Source: Chloroflexota bacterium
Lineage (GTDB): Bacteria; Chloroflexota; Anaerolineae; Anaerolineales; Villigracilaceae
Length of the DNA: 64,000 nucleotides
Direction of reading: 5' to 3'
Assembly (NCBI GenBank): GCA_016234495.1
Contig: JACRBI010000034.1
Coordinates: 1-64,000 of the forward strand
Positions within the stretch are counted from its first letter, which is position 1, and the number at the start of each line of letters is the position of its first letter. The translations under genes were made by a program, and so were the position numbers. Positions 16,296 through 23,512 of the stretch are shown one piece after another. The notes under the pieces were generated by a model. The model saw nothing but the letters and a program-made list of their open reading frames with translations. It did not search any database and had not been told where the DNA came from.

Positions 16296-17300
16296 ATGAA
16301 CACAACATTTTGGTACTTACTGGTTTCGGCTTTACTGATTTGGATTTTCCTGCCGCGTGTGGGATTGCTCGCAATGTACAAAACCTACCGCGCAGCGCAG
16401 GAACGTGAGCAGGTGGAAGACGCGCTCAAACACCTGCTTGACCGCGAACAGCAAGGCAGGCAGACCTCGCCTGAGTCGCTGGCTGGCACATTAAATTTAC
16501 AGCGCGGACGAATCGTCCAACTTATCGAAGACATGGAAGCACAGGGATTGATCGAATCGCGCGGAGTAAACCTCTCGCTCACAACAGAAGGCGAGCGCTG
16601 GGCCATGCATGTTGTCCGCGCGCACCGTTTGTGGGAAAGATACCTGACCGACGAAGCGCGCATGCCTTTGGAAAAAATCCACAACGAGGCGCACCGCCGC
16701 GAACACTTGATGACCGAGGCTCAACTCAACGAGATGGATGCGGCTCTTGGTCACCCAATCCGCGACCCGCATGGCGACCCCATCCCCACCCGCGCAGGGA
16801 CTCTGCCTAAAGAGGAGGGAATGCCGCTGACAGCGTGGCAGGCCACAGGTCCAGCGCGGATCGTCCATCTAGAGGACGAGCCTACCCTCGCGTTCGAGCA
16901 AATCCTGGCGGCAGGACTCCGCCTGGGGCAAACCATCCGCATTCTCGATAAAAATCCGCAAAGATATTTATTGACCGACGGCGAGATCGAATATCGGCTT
17001 GCGCCTGCAGTGGCGGCGAATGTGAGTGTGGTAGCTCTGCCCGAAAGCGAAGTGGCGAAGGCAAGCTCGATTCCATTGGCTGAATTGTCCTATGACCAGA
17101 AAGCGGAAATTGTGATTCTGGATGATGCTGTGCAGGGATTCACGCGCCGTCGATTCCTGGATTTGGGGCTGACCCCCGGAACGGTTATTTTTCCTGAACT
17201 GAAAAATTTCTTCGGCGACCCGCGCGCGTATCGTGTGCGTGGAACTTTGATCGCACTGCGCAAGGATCAGGCCGCGCAAATTTGGGTGAGACCTGTATAG
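16296..17300 (+). CDS. Membrane-tethered DtxR-like protein with C-terminal FeoA domain
   Basis: This 334-residue protein starts with a membrane helix (FWYLLVSALLIWIFLPRVGL, about residues 5-24). A winged helix follows (about 45-95, SPESLAGTLNLQRGRIVQLI), then a DtxR metal/dimerisation domain (IHNEAHRREHLM, LGHPIRDPHGDPIP). An SH3-like domain spans about 170-245. A separate FeoA domain spans about 255-334, with RRFLDLGLTPGTVI and DPRAYRVRGTLIALRK. The RBS is AAAGGAAAA. Conserved metal ligands suggest it still senses metal. Being anchored in the membrane and carrying FeoA, it may act on the adjacent FeoB protein instead of, or as well as, on DNA. No separate FeoA gene is seen. Confidence 0.8.
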   Translation: MNTTFWYLLVSALLIWIFLPRVGLLAMYKTYRAAQEREQVEDALKHLLDREQQGRQTSPESLAGTLNLQRGRIVQLIEDMEAQGLIESRGVNLSLTTEGERWAMHVVRAHRLWERYLTDEARMPLEKIHNEAHRREHLMTEAQLNEMDAALGHPIRDPHGDPIPTRAGTLPKEEGMPLTAWQATGPARIVHLEDEPTLAFEQILAAGLRLGQTIRILDKNPQRYLLTDGEIEYRLAPAVAANVSVVALPESEVAKASSIPLAELSYDQKAEIVILDDAVQGFTRRRFLDLGLTPGTVIFPELKNFFGDPRAYRVRGTLIALRKDQAAQIWVRPV

Positions 17301-17301
17301 T

Positions 17302-17366
17302 GAAAGTGTGAGTGTGTCGAAGTGTCACGCGAGACTTTTGACACCTTGACACTCGACACCTTTTTT
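17302..17366 (+). repeat. GTGTC/GACAC hairpin repeat, copy upstream of feoB-N
   Basis: A cluster of GTGTCGAAGTGTC (17314-17326) and GACACCTTGACAC (17340-17352) words can fold into a hairpin and ends in CACCTTTTTT. A related copy lies between the two feoB genes (18208-18289). The hairpin plus T-run could attenuate transcription into feoB. Confidence 0.6.
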
Positions 17367-17375
17367 GGAGAACAT

Positions 17376-18206
17376 ATGACAAAAGTTAACCTACCCACCG
17401 AGCACTGCGAAACCTGCCCGGCGTTCACGCAGTTGGAGCAGATGGGAATTAAGGTCGGAGATTTCGACCGCGTGGTGGCTCTGGCTGGAAACCCCAATAC
17501 CGGCAAATCAACTTTATTCAACGCGCTGACCGGGTTGAAGCAGCACACCGGCAACTGGCCCGGCAAGACAGTCACCCGCGCCGAAGGCGGGTTTGAATTC
17601 AACAAACTGCGCTACAAATTGGTTGACCTGCCCGGCACGTATTCTTTATTGTCTGCAAGTCAGGATGAAGAAGTGGCGCGTGATTTTATTTTGTTCGGAC
17701 AGCCAAGCTGTACCATCGTCGTGACCGACGCCACCGCATTGGAAAGAAACCTGAACCTCGTAATGCAGGTGATGGAAATCACCGACCATGTTGTAGTGGC
17801 AATCAACTTGATGGATGAAGCTAAACGAAAAGGATTGGAAGTAGATCCGCGCTCGCTCAGCCGTGACTTGGGCGTGCCTGCGATCGCGATCACCGCGCGG
17901 ACGGGTGAAGGCATCCACACGCTGCTGGGCGCGGTCGCGGATGTGATCGAAGGCAAGATTGAAACCAAACCTTTGCGCGTGGGCGGCACATCCGAGTTTC
18001 AAAAAGCCGTCAGCGAACTCGTGCCAATGATCGAGCAAATGGCGCCCGGCATTCCCAACGCCCGCTGGCTGGCCATCCGTTTACTGGACGGCGATGCGCG
18101 GGTGCAGAAAGCCCTGTCCACTGGTGAGCTGGGCGACATTGTCTCACGCCAGCAGCGTGAAGATGTGCAGTTCAGCGGGAAGATGTCGGTGGAAGGAAGA
18201 CAATGA
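17376..18206 (+). CDS. feoB: FeoB N-terminal GTPase protein (split FeoB)
   Basis: These 276 residues match the cytosolic part of the ferrous iron transporter FeoB. G1 is LAGNPNTGKSTLFNAL, the switch/G2 region is GNWPGKTVTRAEGG, G3 is LVDLPGTYSL and G4 is AINLMDE. After the G domain comes the helical GDI-like region (about 195-276). A short N-terminal extension has a CETCPAF motif. GGAG precedes the ATG at 17376. The transport domain is a separate gene (18300-19694), in the same reading frame but beyond two in-frame TGA codons and a repeat. Normal FeoB is a single chain of roughly 650-800 residues. Confidence 0.88.
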   Translation: MTKVNLPTEHCETCPAFTQLEQMGIKVGDFDRVVALAGNPNTGKSTLFNALTGLKQHTGNWPGKTVTRAEGGFEFNKLRYKLVDLPGTYSLLSASQDEEVARDFILFGQPSCTIVVTDATALERNLNLVMQVMEITDHVVVAINLMDEAKRKGLEVDPRSLSRDLGVPAIAITARTGEGIHTLLGAVADVIEGKIETKPLRVGGTSEFQKAVSELVPMIEQMAPGIPNARWLAIRLLDGDARVQKALSTGELGDIVSRQQREDVQFSGKMSVEGRQ

Positions 18207-18207
18207 A

Positions 18208-18289
18208 AGTGTCAAAGTGCGAAAAGTGTCGAAAGTGTCTGATGGTCTGTGACACCTTTGACACCGCGACACTTCGAGACTTTTCACAA
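18208..18289 (+). repeat. GTGTC/GACAC hairpin repeat between feoB halves
   Basis: Tandem AAGTGTC words (18207-18239) face GACACCTTTGACACCGCGACAC (18251-18272, two related half-arms). Together they form an imperfect hairpin like that at 17302-17366. It fills almost the whole gap between feoB-N and feoB-C. Confidence 0.6.
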
Positions 18290-18299
18290 GGTATCAAAA

Positions 18300-19694
18300 A
18301 TGAACATACAACCAAATGACATATTAGCCAAAGCAGAAAGTCTTAGAAACAGCCTCTCGACCGGGTTTCGTGACGAGATCGTCAAATCGCTTTACACAGA
18401 AGCGGAAAATATTGCGAAACGCGCGGTTAAAACTGCAACCGACAAAAAATATGATTTTGATCAAAGAATAGACCGCCTCGTCACATCACCTTACGCGGGA
18501 TTGCCCATCATGCTGGGTTTGCTCGGCATCATCATCTGGCTTACGGTTTCCGGCGCGAACGTAGTCTCCGCCGCAATTGCAACCGTGCTTTTTAGCGTGG
18601 GTGATTTTGGGCGCGGACTCTTCAACCAAATTGGGATGCCGTGGTGGATCACTGGCTTCATCTGGGATGGCGTGTATCTCGGGCTGGCGTGGGTCGTCAG
18701 CGTAATGCTGCCGCCGATGATGATCTTCTTCCCGGCCTTCACTTTTTTGGAAGACCTCGGCTACCTTCCGCGCGTGGCCTTCAACCTCGACTGGATGTTC
18801 AAGAAGACAGGCGCGCATGGCAAACAATCCCTGACCATGGCTATGGGATTCGGATGCAATGCAGCCGGCGTGATCGCCACCCGTGTGATCGACTCTCCGC
18901 GCGAGAGATTGATCGCCATCCTGACGAATAATTTTGTCCCATGCAACGGGCGCTTCCCAACTTTAATTATGCTGGCTACTATTTTCGTGGCGGCGTCCTT
19001 CCCCCCGGCGCTGACCTCCTTCATCGCGGCAGGGACAGTTGTCGGCGTGGTGCTGATCGGCATTGCGTTCACATTCCTGATGTCGTGGATATTATCCAGA
19101 ACAGTTTTGAAAGGCGAAGCATCTGCCTTCACATTGGAGCTTCCTCCCTACCGCAGACCGAACATCAGCCGCATTTTATACACATCCATCATTGACCGAA
19201 CCATCTTCGTGTTGTGGCGAGCCATGCAGACCGCCGCTCCCGCCGGCGCGATCATTTGGGTTTTGGCAAACATTCACATCGGCGATTCAAACCTCGCGCG
19301 CGCAATTGCAGACTGGCTCAACCCATTTGGATTATTGCTCGGGCTCGACGGCGTGATTCTGCTGGCTTATATCATCGCCATCCCCGCCAATGAGATCGTC
19401 GTGCCGACCATGATGATGGTCTACATGGGCGCAGGTATGATGGTCAACGGGCCGTCATCGAACAATGAAATTTTCAACCTGCTTGTCAACGGCAACGGCT
19501 GGACCATGCTGACGGCGATCAACCTGATGCTGTTCGCGCTGCTGCATAATCCATGTGCCACGACCATCATGACCATTTACAAGGAAACCAAATCTCTGAA
19601 GTGGGCAACCCTGAGCGTGGTGATGACTTTGGGCACAGCGTTCGTGGTGACTTTCCTTACTGCAAGCATAGCAAGGCTGTTGGGCTGGGTGTAG
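18300..19694 (+). CDS. feoB: FeoB C-terminal membrane permease (split FeoB)
   Basis: These 464 residues form the polytopic Fe(II) transport part of FeoB. The soluble N-terminal helix ends in the conserved FDQRIDRLVTSPYAGLPIML junction. Gate_1 (about 160-260) carries FLEDLGYLPRVAF and MGFGCNAAGVIATRVI, with the conserved cysteine, and then FVPCNGRFPTLIML. A Gate_2 region follows, with IIAIPANEIVVPTMMMVYMG and LLHNPCATTIMTIYKETKS. All core motifs look intact. The start is the ATG at 18300; an in-frame GTG at 18249 lies inside the repeat and is less likely. It presumably assembles with the GTPase protein encoded just upstream. Confidence 0.9.
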   Translation: MNIQPNDILAKAESLRNSLSTGFRDEIVKSLYTEAENIAKRAVKTATDKKYDFDQRIDRLVTSPYAGLPIMLGLLGIIIWLTVSGANVVSAAIATVLFSVGDFGRGLFNQIGMPWWITGFIWDGVYLGLAWVVSVMLPPMMIFFPAFTFLEDLGYLPRVAFNLDWMFKKTGAHGKQSLTMAMGFGCNAAGVIATRVIDSPRERLIAILTNNFVPCNGRFPTLIMLATIFVAASFPPALTSFIAAGTVVGVVLIGIAFTFLMSWILSRTVLKGEASAFTLELPPYRRPNISRILYTSIIDRTIFVLWRAMQTAAPAGAIIWVLANIHIGDSNLARAIADWLNPFGLLLGLDGVILLAYIIAIPANEIVVPTMMMVYMGAGMMVNGPSSNNEIFNLLVNGNGWTMLTAINLMLFALLHNPCATTIMTIYKETKSLKWATLSVVMTLGTAFVVTFLTASIARLLGWV

Positions 19695-19724
19695 TATATA
19701 AAAGTGACTGTCACTTTGCCCATC

Positions 19725-19774
19725 TTGACAGCCTTTTTCTTTCACGATAATATATGAACGCTTGCTCATATATT
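19725..19774 (+). promoter_or_regulatory. Promoter and SmtB/CzrA-type operator of the zinc operon
   Basis: TTGACA (19725-19730), a 17-nt spacer and TAATAT (19748-19753) form a near-consensus promoter. Overlapping the -10 and start site is AATATATGA-ACGCTTGC-TCATATATT (19749-19774). It has perfect 9-bp arms and is very like the operators of SmtB/CzrA zinc sensors. Repression by the first gene of the operon is the obvious inference. Confidence 0.85.
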
Positions 19775-19782
19775 CACGCATC

Positions 19783-20073
19783 ATGCTTCTTACTGAACTC
19801 AAAGCCACCCAATTAGCTGAACTCTTCAGCGCCCTGAGCGACGCCAGCCGCGTGCGAATCATCTCCCTGCTCATCCAGGGCGAGATGAGCGTCAGCGCAT
19901 TAGCCGAAGGACTCAAAATGAGCGAGTCGGCTGTATCGCACCAACTGCGCGGATTGCGTCAGATGCACATTGTCCGCGCGCGCAAAGATGGACGCCAAGT
20001 CTTCTATTCGCTTGAAGATGAACACGTCCAAAAACTTTACAGTATGGGGCTTGACCATGTCGAACATGGATAA
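19783..20073 (+). CDS. ArsR/SmtB-family zinc sensor (CzrA-like)
   Basis: This 96-residue winged-helix repressor has a recognition helix in LKMSESAVSHQLRGLRQMH. The C-terminal helix reads DEHVQKLYSMGLDHVEH. It gives the D-x-H-(10)-H-(2)-H spacing of the alpha-5 zinc site in CzrA and SmtB. The alpha-3 cysteine motif of arsenic/cadmium sensors is absent. The ATG at 19783 is chosen because the earlier ATG at 19762 lies inside the operator. It should release DNA when zinc binds, allowing expression of the rhodanese and the CDF exporter that follow. Confidence 0.9.
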   Translation: MLLTELKATQLAELFSALSDASRVRIISLLIQGEMSVSALAEGLKMSESAVSHQLRGLRQMHIVRARKDGRQVFYSLEDEHVQKLYSMGLDHVEHG

Positions 20074-20091
20074 ACCCAAGGAACAAAAATA

Positions 20092-20559
20092 ATGTCATCA
20101 CAAAAGAAAAATAACCCAATCGCCCTTCTCATCCTCGTTGGCGGCGGGTTGCTGTTAATCGTTGCAGCCCTTCTGTTTGCAAACCAAATCCCCGCCGCCA
20201 CCCCAACCCCTGCCGTTGCTTTTGAAGAAGAAACCTATCCTGAAATTCAAAGGGTTTCCATCAATGAAGCCAAAGCCGCGCTTGACTCGGGTTCCGCGCT
20301 GATTGTTGATGTCCGCTCGGCAGAAGCCTTTCAGGGCAGCCACATTTCAGGCGCGATCAACATCCCGCTTGGCGAGCTAGAAGCGCGTCTTGGCGAACTC
20401 GACAAAGCCCAATGGATCATCACCTACTGCACCTGACCCAACGAAGAATCCAGCGCCCGTGCGGCGTCCATTCTGAATGAGAACGGTTTCCAGAACGCAT
20501 CTGCCATCCTCGGCGGCCTTGAGCCGTGGATCAACGCCGGCTACCCCACACAGCCTTAA
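20092..20559 (+). CDS. Rhodanese-like protein with in-frame UGA (probable selenocysteine)
   Basis: The frame opens at 20092 with a membrane anchor (ALLILVGGGLLLIVAALLFA) and a rhodanese domain (VSINEAKAALDSG, ALIVDVRSAEAFQGSHI, GAINIPLGELEARL). At codon 115 it meets TGA (20434-20436), exactly in the active-site loop: YCT-UGA-PNEESSARAA. Related rhodaneses have a cysteine at that place (YCTCPNE). After the TGA the same frame carries the normal rest of the domain (NENGFQNASAILGGLEPWIN, then AGYPTQP) to TAA. A SECIS-like hairpin follows the UGA. The best reading is a 155-residue selenoprotein facing outward. The alternative is a nonsense-mutated pseudogene. It lies 18 nt after the zinc sensor and 28 nt before the exporter. 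Confidence 0.75.
20446..20473 (+). promoter_or_regulatory. Candidate bacterial SECIS element
   Basis: After the UGA the RNA can pair GAAT (20446-20449) with ATTC (20470-20473). Past a small internal loop, GCGCC (20453-20457) pairs with GGCGU (20463-20467), leaving loop CGUGC. The loop starts 22 nt after the UGA and has a G in its first two positions. Both fit published bacterial SECIS rules as I recall them. Confidence 0.6.
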
Positions 20560-20587
20560 TTTTTTACCTACCCTGTCCACCGCAAAC

Positions 20588-21529
20588 ATGTCTGCCCGCC
20601 CGCACAACCATCCCCACATCGGCGACCTCGCCACCCACACGACAAGACGCCTTGCGCTATCCCTTTCGCTCACAGCCGTATTTGTCATCATTGAAATCAT
20701 CGCAGGCATCTTCGGCAACAGTCTCGCCCTGCTGACCGACGCCGCGCACAACTTCACAGACGTCATCGCGCTCGGCCTGAGTTGGTACGCGGTAAAACTC
20801 TCCACCCAACCCGCGCACGCAGGCAAAACTTTCGGCTATCATCGTGTGGGAATTCTCGTTGCGCTGGTGAATTCCACGACCTTGATTTTGATTGCGCTGG
20901 GAATTTTTTACGAAGCCTGGAAGCGCTTCCTTTCCCCGCCCGAAGTTGATTCAGCGATTCTGATGGGAGTCGGCGCCCTGGCCTTCATCATCAACCTCGT
21001 CACCGCCTGGATGGTCAAAGACGGAAGCGAGCACGACCTCAACCTGCGCAGCGCATTCCTGCATTTGATGGGCGATGTCATGTCTACGCTGGGCGCGGTC
21101 ATTGCGGGTGTCATCATTTATTTCACCAACTGGAACTGGCTCGACCCGCTCGTCAGCGTGTTGATCGGCATGTTCATCTTATGGAATGCGTGGAGCATCC
21201 TGCGCCAGTCCATTCACATCCTGCTGGAAAGCACCCCCGAAAGCATAGACATGGACTCGATGGTCGCCGACCTGCTCAATGTGGACGGCGTGCGCGACAT
21301 CCACGACCTGCACGTCTGGAGCATCAACGAGAATTTGCGCGCCCTCTCCGCCCACATCGTCACAGACGACGTGCTGGTCAGCGCGGGGTCGCCGATTCAA
21401 CACAACTTAAATTTAATTCTCGCGCACAAGTACAACATCCGCCACGCCACCCTGCAGCTCGAATGTGAATGTGACGGGCGGAACTTGCTCTATTGCGATA
21501 TTTACGAGACCAGTCACATCCACAAATAG
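20588..21529 (+). CDS. Cation diffusion facilitator (zinc exporter, CzcD/ZitB type)
   Basis: This 313-residue CDF protein has a histidine-containing N-terminus (HNHPHIGD). Its six membrane helices carry the paired metal-site motifs DAAHNFTD (TM2) and HLMGDVMSTLG (TM5), of the H-D/H-D type usual for zinc exporters. The C-terminal cytosolic domain (about 215-313) contains VDGVRDIHDLHVWSINENL. The ATG at 20588 removes an unsupported N-terminal extension overlapping the rhodanese. Position behind a CzrA-like sensor and operator supports zinc efflux. Confidence 0.9.
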   Translation: MSARPHNHPHIGDLATHTTRRLALSLSLTAVFVIIEIIAGIFGNSLALLTDAAHNFTDVIALGLSWYAVKLSTQPAHAGKTFGYHRVGILVALVNSTTLILIALGIFYEAWKRFLSPPEVDSAILMGVGALAFIINLVTAWMVKDGSEHDLNLRSAFLHLMGDVMSTLGAVIAGVIIYFTNWNWLDPLVSVLIGMFILWNAWSILRQSIHILLESTPESIDMDSMVADLLNVDGVRDIHDLHVWSINENLRALSAHIVTDDVLVSAGSPIQHNLNLILAHKYNIRHATLQLECECDGRNLLYCDIYETSHIHK

Positions 21530-21539
21530 GCGCGGCGAT

Positions 21540-22517
21540 TTAATCATCCTCCTCTTTTTTCCACTCAGTCAATTTGTTCAGCGAAGCGATTTCATCCTCG
21601 GCCAGGTGGATGTTAAGTGCGCCGAGATTTTCGTTCAACTGCGCGATGGATGTCGCCCCGATGATCGGGCTGGTGATGACGGGGTCAACCAGCATCCACG
21701 CGATGGCAACCTGTGAAATCGCCGCCTGATGGCGCAGCGCGATCACTTCCATTCCATCGATCAATAACATGTTCTTGTCGGTCATCGAGCGCTTGCGGCC
21801 TTCGGCGCGTTTGCTTTCAGGCAATGGCGTGTTCTTTCTATATTTACCGGTGAGGAATCCGCCCGCCAGCGGGCTGTAGGGAATCACTCCGATCTCATAG
21901 GCTTTGCAAACGGCGCGTAGTTCGCGCTCGAATTCATCGCGTTCGATCAAGTTGTAATGCGGCTGGAGCGAATCAAAACGCGCAAGATTATTTTTGTCCG
22001 AAGTCCATAGAGCCTGCATCAACTCCCACGTGGCATAATTGGATGCGCCTACGTAGCGGACTTTTCCCTGCTTCACGAGATCGTCAAATGCCCGCAGGGT
22101 CTCCTCAATCGGAGTGTCGTCATCTGTCCAGTGTGCCTGATACAGGTCAATGTAATCTGTCTGCAAGCGACGCAGGGAATTTTCAACCGCCTGCATGATG
22201 TGAACGCGGCTAAGTCCCTGATCGTTCGGTCCCTTGCCCATTTCACCGCGTACCTTGGTGGCGATCACGATCTGGTCGCGCGGAATGTGGCTACCCTTCA
22301 ACCAGTTGCCGATGTAGGTTTCAGAAACGCCGCCCGGATTGCCATCCACCCACTTCGAGTAGATGTCAGCGGTGTCAATAAAGTTGATGCCGGAATCAAC
22401 TGTTGCTGAGAGGATGCGCTGCGTTTCCTCCTGGCCCACCGACCAGCCGAATTGCATCGTCCCCATGCACAGCGGGGAAACCTTCAAACCTGTCCTGCCT
22501 AACTTTCGATATTCCAT
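21540..22517 (-). CDS. Aldo/keto reductase
   Basis: This 325-residue NADPH-dependent oxidoreductase of the AKR superfamily is a cytosolic TIM barrel. It starts with MEYRKLGRTGLKVSPLCMGT. Catalytic tetrad residues are visible: Asp and Tyr in NFIDTADIYSKW, Lys in IVIATKVRGEMG and His in DLYQAHWTDD. The C-terminal cofactor region is PVITSPIIGATSIAQLNENL. The substrate cannot be inferred. It converges on the CDF gene, with 10 nt between them. Confidence 0.88.
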   Translation of the reverse strand: MEYRKLGRTGLKVSPLCMGTMQFGWSVGQEETQRILSATVDSGINFIDTADIYSKWVDGNPGGVSETYIGNWLKGSHIPRDQIVIATKVRGEMGKGPNDQGLSRVHIMQAVENSLRRLQTDYIDLYQAHWTDDDTPIEETLRAFDDLVKQGKVRYVGASNYATWELMQALWTSDKNNLARFDSLQPHYNLIERDEFERELRAVCKAYEIGVIPYSPLAGGFLTGKYRKNTPLPESKRAEGRKRSMTDKNMLLIDGMEVIALRHQAAISQVAIAWMLVDPVITSPIIGATSIAQLNENLGALNIHLAEDEIASLNKLTEWKKEEDD

Positions 22518-22533
22518 GATGGCTCCTGTTATT

Positions 22534-22566
22534 ACTGTAGGTCACGTTTGTAACGTGACCTACAGT
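22534..22566. repeat. Perfect 15-bp palindrome containing the alaX stop codon
   Basis: ACTGTAGGTCACGTT (22534-22548), a 3-nt loop, and the exact reverse complement (22552-22566). The TAG stop of the minus-strand alaX gene (22560-22562) lies inside the right arm. It may act as terminator or processing signal, or be one copy of a dispersed palindromic repeat. Confidence 0.75.
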
Positions 22567-23279
22567 ATCTCTATATAAATTCTCTTATTGATCGCGCCCT
22601 TGCTCTTGTAATCAACAACTTTAATTTTGCCGACCTCGGATGTATTCATCACATGCGTGCCGCCGTCCGCTTGCAGGTCAAGACCAACGATCTCGACCGT
22701 GCGCACCTGCATGATTCCCTCAGGCAGCAGATTGATCTTCGTGCGGATCAAGTCCGGGATTTGGAATGCCTCCTCCCGCGGAAGTATCTTCACTCGAAGA
22801 TCGCGTCCCTGCTGGACCTCGAGATTGGTCGCTGTTTCGATGGCATTGACCAGCTCTGCGCGCATATTCTCGAATTCGAAGTCCATGCGTCCCTTGAGCG
22901 GATCCATGTCGCCGCCGGTCACTTTGGCGCCGTAATCACGGAAGACCGTGCCGCACAGGATGTGCAAAGCTGTATGGGTGCGCATCAACTGGTATCGCCG
23001 CACCCAGTCCAAAGTCCCGCGCGAAGCGGAATTGACAGATGGCAGAGGATTCGATCCGCCGAGAAAATGCAAAACGTCATCGCCCTGCTTCTTCACCTTG
23101 TCCACAGAATAGACAACCCCGTCAACTTCCAGCGATCCGATGTCGCAGGGCTGGCCTCCTCCTCCGGGATAAAACGCAGATTGGTCAAGAGCGACGGCGC
23201 GAGTTTCGGCACCCACCGCAGTGATGGTTGCTGAAAACTCTTTGAGATAGGCATCGGTTTGGTAAAGGAGTGTGGTCAT
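22560..23279 (-). CDS. alaX: Alanyl-tRNA editing protein AlaX
   Basis: This 239-residue stand-alone homologue of the AlaRS editing domain hydrolyses mischarged Ser- or Gly-tRNA(Ala). The zinc-binding motifs are RTHTALHILC and the later ADGGTHVMNTSEVG. The N-terminal beta-barrel has FYPGGGGQPCDIG, the conserved glycine-rich loop. The length and the N-terminal barrel suggest the AlaX-M type. The stop codon lies in a palindromic repeat shared with the aldo/keto reductase promoter region. Confidence 0.88.
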   Translation of the reverse strand: MTTLLYQTDAYLKEFSATITAVGAETRAVALDQSAFYPGGGGQPCDIGSLEVDGVVYSVDKVKKQGDDVLHFLGGSNPLPSVNSASRGTLDWVRRYQLMRTHTALHILCGTVFRDYGAKVTGGDMDPLKGRMDFEFENMRAELVNAIETATNLEVQQGRDLRVKILPREEAFQIPDLIRTKINLLPEGIMQVRTVEIVGLDLQADGGTHVMNTSEVGKIKVVDYKSKGAINKRIYIEIL

Positions 23280-23337
23280 GCCCCGATTATATCCGGGCCG
23301 GCGAAGATTAGTATTGGATTAGAAAGCAATTACCCGC

Positions 23338-23366
23338 TTGACTTTGCCTTTCCGAAATTGTATAGT
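23338..23366 (+). promoter_or_regulatory. Promoter of the ABC transporter operon
   Basis: TTGACT (23338-23343), a 17-nt spacer and TATAGT (23361-23366). The first gene starts at 23513, so the leader is about 140 nt and contains three palindromes. Confidence 0.75.
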
Positions 23367-23423
23367 AATCATCGGCAGTCAAACAAGGCACCGCCTACGG
23401 GCTGTGTCTTTTGTTTGCAAAGC

Positions 23424-23480
23424 CTCCGGTTTACGGAGTCCGAAGTCTCTGACTTCGGTGCAAAATCTTGAGATTTTGCA
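23424..23480. repeat. Three consecutive palindromes in the leader of the ABC operon
   Basis: CTCCG-GTTTA-CGGAG (23424-23438), CCGAAGTC-TCT-GACTTCGG (23440-23458) and TGCAAAATCT-TG-AGATTTTGCA (23459-23480) stand side by side, all with perfect arms. They look like a composite palindromic repeat. If transcribed, they form three hairpins between promoter and RBS. Confidence 0.75.
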
Positions 23481-23512
23481 TTCCATATTTTATAAATTTG
23501 CAAGGAGAGGCA

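Noticed and set aside
18204-18242. Selenocysteine read-through joining the two feoB halves
   Set aside because: Two TGA codons and a repeat lie between them, the intervening codons look non-coding, and feoB-C has its own ATG. A split gene is simpler.
17302-18289. CRISPR array suggested by repeated GTGTC words
   Set aside because: The words are short, irregular and inverted, without spacers of constant length or cas genes.
20092-20436. Rhodanese as a truncated 114-residue protein
   Set aside because: The frame after the TGA keeps the conserved rhodanese C-terminus, and a SECIS-like hairpin follows.
22653-23234. Plus-strand open frame of about 190 codons opposite alaX
   Set aside because: It is the antisense of a well-conserved AlaX protein with intact zinc motifs.
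23259-23512. Short plus-strand frames before the ABC operon
   Set aside because: They run through the promoter and the palindromes. The first credible start is the ATG at 23513 with AGGAG.
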